A DNA stretch of 12,955 nt from an uncultured Burkholderiaceae bacterium (GTDB lineage: Bacteria; Pseudomonadota; Gammaproteobacteria; Burkholderiales; Burkholderiaceae). Shown piece after piece: positions 1 to 5,971 of this stretch; the first letter of the stretch is position 1, and each line of letters opens with the position of its first letter. The stretch lies in NCBI GenBank assembly GCA_937871985.1, contig CALMPB010000169.1, forward strand, positions 1 to 12,955, written 5' to 3'. The notes beneath the pieces are model-generated. The model saw only the letters and a program-made list of their open reading frames with translations, searched no databases and was not told where the DNA came from. The translations under genes were made by a program, and so were the position numbers.

Positions 1-423
1 CTGCAGATTGTTGGCGGGCAGGTCGGCGCGGGCGAATAGCACGAATGGCGCATATCCCACGACGGCCAGGGGCGTGAAGTCGCGCTCCGGATCGTAGGGC
101 GTTTCGGCCAGCATCAAGGGCGCGACCACGTGCGTGGATCCGGTGCCAAAGAACAGGGTATAGCCATCGGCGGGCGCGCGCGCGACAACCGCCGCGCCGA
201 TGGTGCCGGATGCGCCGGTTTTGTTTTCGACCACCACGGATTGTTTCCACAATGACTGCAAGCCGTCGGCCAGAACCCTTGCCGAGGTGTCGCTGGCCCC
301 GCCTGGTGGCGTCGACACGACAATCCTGATGGGCAAGGCTGGAAATTGGTCCGCGCTCCAAGCGGTCGTACTGGCGCACAGCATGGCGGCGCCCAATGCA
401 AGCAATCTACAGTTCAACATCAT
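1..423 (-). CDS. Bug/TctC-family periplasmic solute-binding protein, N-terminal part
   Basis: This is the first 141 residues of a tripartite tricarboxylate transporter receptor of the Bug family; the gene runs off the left edge. The start has an N-terminal signal peptide (hydrophobic LLALGAAMLCAS, likely cut near the WSA-D site), then the family hallmark 'PIRIVVSTPPGGASDTSARVLAD', 'VVVENKTGASGTIGA' and 'ADGYTLFFGTGSTHVVAPLM'. Family members are usually about 320-330 residues and capture small carboxylates or related organic acids in the periplasm. Two ATGs are adjacent (423 and 420). An AAGGAG motif ends only two bases before the first, so the second ATG is an equally good or better start. 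The gene is the third of a minus-strand operon, 30 bases after the FAH-family gene, so its ligand is probably the substrate of that pathway. No TctA/TctB membrane genes are in the window. Confidence 0.9.
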   Translation of the reverse strand, partial: MMLNCRLLALGAAMLCASTTAWSADQFPALPIRIVVSTPPGGASDTSARVLADGLQSLWKQSVVVENKTGASGTIGAAVVARAPADGYTLFFGTGSTHVVAPLMLAETPYDPERDFTPLAVVGYAPFVLFARADLPANNLQ

Positions 424-453
424 GTCTCCTTCGCCGGCGCTTCAATGCGCCTG

Positions 454-1389
454 TCAGATGATGCGGGTTTCCAGAACGCCTATCTGGTCCACGCCTGCGT
501 GGACAATATCGCCGGGCTTCAAGAAAAACGGCCGGGGATCGGGCTTGCGATGTACGGCCACGCCTTCCGGGGTGCCGCTGCTGATGATGTCGCCCGGTTC
601 CAGGCCGACGCGCGACCAGAACGCCACCAGTTCGTCGAACTGGAAGATCAGGTCCGAGCAGTCGGACTGCTGGCGGAGTTCGCCGTTGACCTTCAACCAC
701 AGCCGTAGCGCGGTGGGATCGGGAACCTCGTCGGCCGTCAGGATGCAAGGGCCGAGAGGGCCGAAACCCGGGAAATTCTTGCCCATCATGACCAGCAGGT
801 TGCGCATTTCGGCGAACTGCCATTCGCGTGCCGACAGGTCGTTCATGATCGTGTAGCCGAAGATGGCCTGTTTCGCCTGATCGCGCGTGGCATTGAGCAG
901 CGGCTGACCGACGACCACCGCGACTTCGGCTTCGTAGTCCATCTGCTCGACGTCGTCCGGACGCTTGACTTCGGCCTTGTGTCCAACCAGATTGCGGCCC
1001 AATTTGATGAATCCGGTTGGGAAGTCGATCTGAAATCCGGCGCCAGCCTGGGGATTTCCACGGATGCTCTCCATCCGGTGTGCGCCGAAGTTGCGGCCGG
1101 CCGCGATGCAGGACCGGGGCGGCACCGGCGTCAGCCATCGGACGTCGTCGCCGTGATGGAACCAGGCCGGGTCGGCGTAGCGCGCCGCGTAGTCGCGGGC
1201 GCCCTCCAGGGCAGAGAGCCCCGCCTGGCCTGCCTGGATGGCCTGCATCATCGTTCGCGGCAGGAGCCTGCCGGCGTTGCCGCCAGGCAGCGCGGCCACG
1301 TCCAGAAGACGCGCGCGACCGTCCGCATCCATTACGATTCCCAGCCGTTCGGTGGTTTCGTCATGCAAAGAAAACCGTGCCAGCTTCAT
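454..1389 (-). CDS. Fumarylacetoacetate hydrolase (FAH) family protein
   Basis: A 311-residue cytoplasmic metal-dependent hydrolase/isomerase/decarboxylase of the FAH superfamily. The N-terminal domain (about 1-90) is variable; the catalytic fold follows with 'SCIAAGRNFGAH' (93-104), 'FIKLGRNLVGH' (127-137), 'DYEAEVAVVVG' (151-161) carrying the metal-ligand pair E153 and E155, 'GYTIMNDLSAREWQ' with D184 as the third ligand, 'GKNFPGFGPLGPCIL' (203-217), and 'GDIISSGTPEGV' (266-277). All key acidic residues are present, so it should be active. The start was chosen at the ATG two bases after the dioxygenase stop (TGA-TC-ATG), because an upstream extension would run back through the dioxygenase gene. 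This near overlap implies translational coupling. FAH enzymes cleave C-C bonds of acylpyruvate-like compounds or decarboxylate/isomerise ring-cleavage products; the exact substrate cannot be read from the sequence. Confidence 0.93.
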   Translation of the reverse strand: MKLARFSLHDETTERLGIVMDADGRARLLDVAALPGGNAGRLLPRTMMQAIQAGQAGLSALEGARDYAARYADPAWFHHGDDVRWLTPVPPRSCIAAGRNFGAHRMESIRGNPQAGAGFQIDFPTGFIKLGRNLVGHKAEVKRPDDVEQMDYEAEVAVVVGQPLLNATRDQAKQAIFGYTIMNDLSAREWQFAEMRNLLVMMGKNFPGFGPLGPCILTADEVPDPTALRLWLKVNGELRQQSDCSDLIFQFDELVAFWSRVGLEPGDIISSGTPEGVAVHRKPDPRPFFLKPGDIVHAGVDQIGVLETRII

Positions 1390-1391
1390 GA

Positions 1392-2255
1392 TCAGACGGG
1401 CTCCAACTCGCGGGCCGAGCACCATCGGAGTTCCCGGCGGTATTTCTGGTCGTCGAATGGGGTTGATCGATGCAGAGTGCAGCTGTCGTCCCACACCAGC
1501 AGATCATGAGGCTGCCACTTGTGCGCGTAGCGGAACTGAGGCTGCGTGCTGAACTCGGTCAGCGTTTCAAGCAGCGCTTTGCCTTCGGCCTCGTCCATGC
1601 CCGCAATATGCGAGGCGTGCGCACCGATGTACAGATTCTTGCGCCCGGAGCCGGCATGCGTGCGCACCAGCGGGTGCTCAGTGGGCGGCAGGAGTTGGCG
1701 TGTTTCTTCGTTGAAGTTGGTGTAACCGACCTTGGACCGCGACGCATACACGCTATGGACAACGCGCAGCGGTTCAAGCGTCTGTTTCCTATCGGGCGGC
1801 AATGCCTCCCAGGCCGCGCGCATGTCGGCAAATTCGGTGTCCGGCGGGTCGGTCTCGGGGAGCACGATTGCGTTCAGCGCCGTGACCCGGGCCGGCGGCT
1901 GGCGCATCGACATGTCCGTGTGCCAGAACATGTTCGCCTTCAGGTACAGCCTGCGTTCGTGGTCTTCCATCATGATGTTGCCGTCTTCATCGACGTTGGA
2001 TACGTCGTAGAAGTAGGGGTTCTTCATCCGTGAGTTGTTCAACTGACGCGCAAGCGCATTGGGAGGGCCGAACCAGCGGATGAAGGCTTCCTGCTGCGCT
2101 TCGTTCAGCGGCTGGTCTCGAAAGTAGATGACGCCGTGACGCGACAGCGCGCTCTCGATTTCGGTGTAGGTTTCAGCGTTCAGCGGCTGCCGCAGATCCA
2201 CGCTCGAGATCTCTGCGCCGAAGCCCGAGGCTTGCGGTTTGACGGTGATGCTCAT
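1392..2255 (-). CDS. TauD/TfdA-family Fe(II)/2-oxoglutarate-dependent dioxygenase
   Basis: A 287-residue member of the TauD/TfdA family, which uses oxygen and 2-oxoglutarate to hydroxylate a substrate, often triggering cleavage of an ether, sulfonate or C-N bond. The facial triad is complete: H112 and D114 in 'FWHTDMSM', and H262 in 'VWDDSCTLHRST'. R277 in 'YRRELRW' lies 15 residues after H262, the spacing of the 2-oxoglutarate-binding Arg in TauD. The start is the ATG at 2255, preceded by AGGAG with 8-base spacing; an in-frame ATG at 2282 would only add nine residues upstream of that ribosome site. It is the first gene of an operon with the FAH-family gene (2-base gap) and the Bug protein. 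The substrate is unknown; the downstream FAH enzyme suggests a carbon skeleton rather than taurine, but this is inference. Confidence 0.93.
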   Translation of the reverse strand: MSITVKPQASGFGAEISSVDLRQPLNAETYTEIESALSRHGVIYFRDQPLNEAQQEAFIRWFGPPNALARQLNNSRMKNPYFYDVSNVDEDGNIMMEDHERRLYLKANMFWHTDMSMRQPPARVTALNAIVLPETDPPDTEFADMRAAWEALPPDRKQTLEPLRVVHSVYASRSKVGYTNFNEETRQLLPPTEHPLVRTHAGSGRKNLYIGAHASHIAGMDEAEGKALLETLTEFSTQPQFRYAHKWQPHDLLVWDDSCTLHRSTPFDDQKYRRELRWCSARELEPV

Positions 2256-2303
2256 CGACCTGTCTCCTGGTAGGTACGACATGCCCTTTCAGAGGCGAAT
2301 CCG

Positions 2304-2322
2304 TGCCTTTCTCGAAAAGGCA
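2304..2322 (-). promoter_or_regulatory. Small hairpin in the dioxygenase operon leader
   Basis: TGCCTTT (2304-2310) and AAAGGCA (2316-2322) form a perfect 7-bp stem with a 5-base loop, between the predicted promoter and the ribosome site of the dioxygenase gene. No U-run follows on the minus strand, so it is not a standard terminator. It could affect leader stability or be chance. Confidence 0.3.
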
Positions 2323-2332
2323 TCGTCAACAA

Positions 2333-2379
2333 AGTCTACGAATGGACTTTCCGTTACGCCAATCTCATCTTTTTATGGT
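2333..2379 (-). promoter_or_regulatory. Promoter with shared operator box, dioxygenase-FAH-Bug operon
   Basis: On the minus strand a -35-like TTGGCG (2362-2357) and a -10-like TAGACT (2338-2333) are 18 bases apart, about 80-105 bases before the dioxygenase start. Immediately upstream and overlapping the -35 is a box that on the plus strand reads GCCAATC, five variable bases, TTTTTATGGT (2358-2379). The same box occurs at the same distance before the dehydrogenase gene. A 6-bp inverted repeat AAAGTC/GACTTT (2331-2336 and 2345-2350) covers the -10. These are predictions by eye; the regulator is not identified. Confidence 0.55.
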
Positions 2380-2413
2380 TGCCTATAACCCGGCTTGATG
2401 CGTCGGGACGGCA

Positions 2414-3391
2414 CTACTGGCTTTGATAGGCGAGATCCAATTGCCGGATGGGACGGCCTTGCAGCCAGGCCAGTATGTCTTCGACCGTCTCCTGATAGAA
2501 CTGCCGGTACGTCCGATGCGTGACGTAGCCCAGGTGCGGAGTAATCAGCGCGTTCGGAAGATGCAGGACGGGATGGTGTGGCGGCAGCGGTTCGGTCTCG
2601 AAGACATCCAGGCCCGCGCCAGCGATTCGATCCTCGCGCAACGCGCCTATTAGGGCCTCCTCATCCACCAGGCCCGCACGCGACGTATTGATCAGAAACG
2701 CGGTGGATTTCATGCAGGCAAGTTCCGCCTGCCCTACAAGCCCCCGCGTGCTGTCCCGCAGTTGCATCGCGATTACGACGAAGTCAGAGCGCGAGAACAG
2801 GTCCTCCTTGCTTGCCCATCGCGCTCCGCAGGCATCGGCGCGTGCCTGGGTCAGGTTCGGACTCCACGCCAGCATGTCCATGCCGAAGGCATTTGCCACG
2901 CGCGCGACCTGCTGCCCGATGCGCCCCAGTCCCACGAGCCCCAGGGTTGCCCCTTGCAGGTCCTGGCCCACCGAGACCTGCCAGCGCCCCTGGCGCAGTC
3001 CGGCGCGTTCGCGTTCGGCGTTGCGGGCCAGCGTGAGGATATGCAGCCATATCAACTCAGGCGTGCCGTTCTGCGGAGCCCCCGTGCCGCAGACAATGAT
3101 TCCTCTGCGCCGGGCCTCGGCGACGTCCAGCGCCGCGTTGCGCATCGCCGTCGTGACGATGAGCTTCAGGTTTGGCAGCCTGGCCAGCATGGTGGCGTCC
3201 AGGCGCGTGCGCTCGCGCATCAAGCAGACCACGTCAAAAGGCCGCAGACGCTTGGCCAAGGCGCACGGATCGGCGAGGTGGTCCCGATAGATGGTCACTT
3301 CCGCTTGAGGAAGACCGGCCCAGTCGGCATACCGTGCCGCGGCATCCTGGTAGTCGTCCAGCACGGCAATCTTCACTGTCGATGCGTTCAA
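2414..3391 (-). CDS. D-2-hydroxyacid dehydrogenase (NAD(P)-dependent)
   Basis: A 325-residue cytoplasmic D-isomer-specific 2-hydroxyacid dehydrogenase, interconverting a D-2-hydroxyacid and a 2-oxoacid. The catalytic domain is split around a central Rossmann domain whose nucleotide loop is 'GLVGLGRIGQQVA' (151-163). Catalytic residues are present: R238 in 'NTSRAGLVDE', E267 in 'FETEPLP', and H286 in 'ITPHLGY'. The window shows no ATG start near the conserved N-terminus 'VKIAVLDDYQD'. I chose the TTG at 3391, which has AAAGGGG five bases upstream; a GTG at 3376 is the alternative, and an ATG at 3502 would add a non-conserved tail through the predicted promoter. The matching promoter box before this gene and before the dioxygenase operon, 158 bases downstream, suggests one regulon. 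Likely roles are reduction of a 2-oxoacid released by the FAH enzyme or oxidation of a hydroxyacid substrate; specificity is not determinable. Confidence 0.9.
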   Translation of the reverse strand: MNASTVKIAVLDDYQDAAARYADWAGLPQAEVTIYRDHLADPCALAKRLRPFDVVCLMRERTRLDATMLARLPNLKLIVTTAMRNAALDVAEARRRGIIVCGTGAPQNGTPELIWLHILTLARNAERERAGLRQGRWQVSVGQDLQGATLGLVGLGRIGQQVARVANAFGMDMLAWSPNLTQARADACGARWASKEDLFSRSDFVVIAMQLRDSTRGLVGQAELACMKSTAFLINTSRAGLVDEEALIGALREDRIAGAGLDVFETEPLPPHHPVLHLPNALITPHLGYVTHRTYRQFYQETVEDILAWLQGRPIRQLDLAYQSQ

Positions 3392-3467
3392 GGCGGCCCC
3401 TTTCTTTGAATGGACTGGATTCCTGCCGGGCGGCAGGGCCGACGCGCTAGGGCACCCGGCCGCAGTC

Positions 3468-3515
3468 AGTGTAGGAACGGACTCGATCGAAATGCCAATC
3501 ATCGATTTTTATGGT
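3468..3515 (-). promoter_or_regulatory. Promoter with shared operator box, D-2-hydroxyacid dehydrogenase gene
   Basis: The minus strand carries -35-like TTGGCA (3498-3493) and -10-like TACACT (3473-3468) with a 19-base spacer. The overlapping box on the plus strand is GCCAATC, five variable bases, TTTTTATGGT (3494-3515), 17 of 22 positions identical to 2358-2379; only the middle five differ. Between box and -10 the two regions also share AGTCC-n-TTC-n-TA-n-ACT. The box edge is 103 bases from the TTG start, as for the dioxygenase ATG. This supports the TTG choice and a common regulator. Confidence 0.55.
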
Positions 3516-3800
3516 CAGCGATCACCGTGGCTGATGTCGCCGACGCACTGTACGCCGGATAGCGGCGTGAGTCTTTTGCGAGCGGCTTCGAGTTGCTTGC
3601 CCCAGTCCATGCCCGTTCCCGGCCAGGAGCCGTCGTTTGACATCGAAGCCACGGATTGCGTGCAGGAGTCCAATGCACAGGTTCGGGTTCGGCAGCAGCC
3701 GAAAGGACTCGTCAACCGCCTTCTCTCTGAAGGAGCGCGGGATGCCGTCGGCATCAAGAAAGACGACGGGAGCGAAGAAGCCGCGGGGAGGGGGGATCAT
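3515..3800 (-). pseudogene. Probable frameshifted small gene of unknown function
   Basis: From an ATG at 3800 one frame reads 'MIPPPRGFFAPVVFLDADGIPRSFREKAVDESFRLL...' with strong C/G third positions for about 55 codons. That quality then drops and the frame becomes Arg-rich. From about 3640 the next frame takes over the coding look ('NDGSWPGTGMDWGKQLEAARKRLTPLSGVQCVGDIS') and ends at a TGA at 3515. The simplest reading is one gene of about 95 residues broken by a single-base insertion near 3635-3645. It starts 42 bases after the stop of the small acidic gene, in the same frame as it. I do not recognise the family. It may instead be two overlapping short ORFs, or no gene at all. Confidence 0.35.
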
Positions 3801-3831
3801 CCGATCTATCGGAGCGCAAACCGATCCCCCC
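3790..3831. repeat. 9-bp inverted repeat GGGGGGATC/GATCCCCCC
   Basis: GGGGGGATC (3790-3798) and GATCCCCCC (3823-3831) are perfect complements around a 24-base loop that itself contains CCGAT/ATCGG. It lies between the small acidic gene and the frameshifted ORF and overlaps the latter's ATG. There is no T-run, so it is not a typical terminator; in RNA it could mask the ORF start. Confidence 0.45.
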
Positions 3832-3842
3832 GGCGAGGGCGT

Positions 3843-4133
3843 TCAGGCGGTCAGGAAGCGCGTGACTTCGGCCCAGTCGTTAGTCGACAGGGCGACGTCC
3901 TCGAAGTCACCCGCTTCTTCGTCGTAGCGCGAAACGCAGAAGCGCTGGCTCCTGCCGGATTCGCGGTCGGCATAGTTGGCGTAGTCGACATACACTTTCA
4001 AGCTGCGCTCCTCGTTCTCGAATGAAGGCGCTGCATCGATGTAGCTCGACGCATCGAAATACCCTTCGGGCAGGGGCGGCAAGGTTGTTATGTCGAAGTC
4101 GGGAAATTCGCGACGCAGTCGTTCAAGGTTCAT
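3843..4133 (-). CDS. Small acidic hypothetical protein (about 96 aa)
   Basis: The frame has clear coding character (C/G third positions) and encodes a soluble, acidic protein with no signal peptide or membrane segment: 'MNLERLRREFPDFDITTLPPLPEGYFD', a middle 'FENEERSLKVYVDYAN' and a C-terminal 'FEDVALSTNDWAEVTRFL'. I chose the ATG at 4133, where the conserved-looking N-terminus begins, but it lacks a good ribosome site. An ATG at 4166 and a GTG at 4193 in the same frame would add 11 or 20 residues of poorer composition. I do not recognise a named domain; the size, acidity and pairing with a second small ORF resemble accessory or immunity-type genes, which is only a guess. It stands alone between the dehydrogenase gene and the DUF1254 operon, all on the minus strand. 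Confidence 0.6.
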   Translation of the reverse strand: MNLERLRREFPDFDITTLPPLPEGYFDASSYIDAAPSFENEERSLKVYVDYANYADRESGRSQRFCVSRYDEEAGDFEDVALSTNDWAEVTRFLTA

Positions 4134-4253
4134 AAGGGAAGCATGTTGAGGCTGGAGACCCGACATTTTACGTTGCTCGGCGTCAGCCGCCACGAAGTCC
4201 CGGAAACAGCGTCTGGGTTAGCACTGCGCGAATCGGGCATTGCCATGCAAAGA

Positions 4254-4308
4254 GACCTGCACGTTGCGCATGCGTATCGCGGAATCACTGCCGCGCCATG
4301 CGCAGGTC
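4254..4308 (-). terminator. Candidate terminator/large imperfect hairpin after the DUF1254 operon
   Basis: GACCTGC (4254-4260) and GCATG (4268-4272) pair with the continuous CATGCGCAGGTC (4297-4308), leaving a 7-base bulge. An inner CGCGG/CCGCG stem (4278-4282 and 4291-4295) closes the top. Short T-rich runs follow on both sides. It lies about 170 bases after the stop of the last operon gene, so a terminator, possibly bidirectional, is plausible but not certain. Confidence 0.4.
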
Positions 4309-4478
4309 TTGTTTCTGACTAAATAGGGTCAATGCTCTTCCGGCGAAGACCGGACGTCCGTTCTAGGTCTCGACGAAAGATTGCTATGGGTTGAGAGGGG
4401 CCAGACGCGATTGACGCGTTCCGACCCACACCGGCCGTTCGTAGCCGTGAGGATCTTCGAAGCAAATCTTGAGTTGAT

Positions 4479-5942
4479 CTACTTTGCTGGCACCACCGCC
4501 GGAGGGCTCCATTGTCCGCCGGTTGTTGCCGCCTTCGGCCAGTAGGCCCGGATATAAAGCGAGAAGTCCCCCTCCTTCGGGGCCGGTAACCAATTGGCTC
4601 GGCGGTTCGAATCTGACGGTGCATCGGCCTGCACGTAGATCGTCAATGTGCCATCCTCGTTTAGTTTTAGATCCTTGTTCTTTGTGCCCACCGAATAGCG
4701 CTTAATTTCGTTCGCAACGAAGAAATGTTTGTCGTTGTACAGAGTGAGCGACCAGAAGCCATAAACTGGCGGCGTCTGGTCTTTGGCGAAGGTCAGGGTG
4801 TACCTATTGGCACCGTTCAAGCGTGCTCCTCCCTGGTCAAGATCTTGGTAAAAGTACTTTGTCTCGTTGGGCGCGTTGACGAAGATGTTCGATTTTGCCA
4901 CTGCGGTTCGCGTGAAATAGTCCGCGCCAAAGGCGGCTGTATTCGTCGTCGTTGTCCAGTGGTGCCGTAATTCCAATCCGAAATTTCGGAATTGGAACAG
5001 CGGTGCAATAAGTTCGGTGTCCGCCTTTCTGGCTTCATCCACCGCTGCCTTGCGTAGCTCAGGGTCGGACTTCAGTGCGTCCAGCACCGACAGGACCTGT
5101 GCATACCGGGCCTCTTCGCCAGGCAGCGGCGGGGCGTCCGCCAATGCCGCGGGCAGCAGATCTAGGAAATTATCTGGGGTTACCCACTGAGTTTCTGCCT
5201 CCCCCGCGTCATTTTGTGGCACATGCTTAAGGCTCTTCCAGTCCACAGACTTCATGGTGCCGTCGAACTGTGCGGCCGGGTACATGACGATGCCCTTGAG
5301 AACCTCTTGGATTGCGGCCCTATCTTTGGGCGTGTCGTCCATGAACACTCTAGGAACGATGTTGCCAGTGTTCGTAGTTGATCTGAAAACCCGTGTGATG
5401 CCTTTGGGTATCTCACCCGACCAGTTAGGGCCGACAAGCAGATAGAAGCCCGGCTGTGTACCGTACATCTTGCCGAGTTGCGCAAAGCCATCTGTGCGCG
5501 AATCAACTGCCTGATACACCCAGAAGCGGTCGCCGAAGTCCGGTACCTGAATGACGACCGGAGATTGATCTAATGCGACCAATCCCCCGCCGTAGACCAC
5601 ATCCTGGTTTGGGCTCGCAACAAGCCGCACTTCGGGAGGGAAATAATCGGTCAACATAGCCAGGTGGTTCAAGGGCGCTGTCGGCGCAGCGCCCAGGTAC
5701 ATCATCTCGGGGACTTTGGCATAAGAGGCCCGACGTGCCGCCATGTTCACGAGAGGCCATGCCCAGAAGTATGCATCCCTCACAACGAGTCGCGCATACG
5801 ACTCAGTGATCTTCGAACCTTTGATCGGACCCGCGGGCATGGTCCGTGAAAATGCCGGAGAAATCTCGACGGGTTGGGCGGACGCAACCGCGGCACATGC
5901 CGCACTCAAGATCAGAAGGGTAAAAGTTCTGGCTGACGGCAT
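4479..5942 (-). CDS. Exported DUF1254/DUF1214 domain protein (Sec signal)
   Basis: A 487-residue protein with a clean Sec signal peptide (hydrophobic TLLILSAACAAVA, likely cut after ASA at about residue 22), so it should be periplasmic or surface located. A DUF1254-type region spans about 85-215 ('PNQDVVYGGGLVALDQSPVVIQVPD', 'FWVYQAVDSRTDGF', 'FYLLVGPNW'). A DUF1214-type region spans about 380-470 ('YGFWSLTLYND', 'LKLNEDGTLTIYVQ', 'ANWLPAP'). The start at 5942 has AAAGGA with 6-base spacing; an upstream in-frame start at 6002 would lack the signal peptide at its terminus. It is second in an operon, 29 bases after a paralog. The biochemical function of this family is not established; membrane or envelope roles have been suggested for some members. 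Confidence 0.92.
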   Translation of the reverse strand: MPSARTFTLLILSAACAAVASAQPVEISPAFSRTMPAGPIKGSKITESYARLVVRDAYFWAWPLVNMAARRASYAKVPEMMYLGAAPTAPLNHLAMLTDYFPPEVRLVASPNQDVVYGGGLVALDQSPVVIQVPDFGDRFWVYQAVDSRTDGFAQLGKMYGTQPGFYLLVGPNWSGEIPKGITRVFRSTTNTGNIVPRVFMDDTPKDRAAIQEVLKGIVMYPAAQFDGTMKSVDWKSLKHVPQNDAGEAETQWVTPDNFLDLLPAALADAPPLPGEEARYAQVLSVLDALKSDPELRKAAVDEARKADTELIAPLFQFRNFGLELRHHWTTTTNTAAFGADYFTRTAVAKSNIFVNAPNETKYFYQDLDQGGARLNGANRYTLTFAKDQTPPVYGFWSLTLYNDKHFFVANEIKRYSVGTKNKDLKLNEDGTLTIYVQADAPSDSNRRANWLPAPKEGDFSLYIRAYWPKAATTGGQWSPPAVVPAK

Positions 5943-5971
5943 CGTCGTTCCTTTACGCTGTTTATTTCGAG

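Noticed and set aside
407..1138. Long minus-strand ORF (243 codons) in another frame within the FAH gene
   Set aside because: Arg/Gly/Pro-rich translation with no domain signature; it is a GC-rich shadow of the FAH gene whose frame carries all catalytic motifs.
2762..3409. Plus-strand ORF of 215 codons opposite the dehydrogenase gene
   Set aside because: Antisense shadow; the minus strand encodes intact Rossmann and catalytic motifs here.
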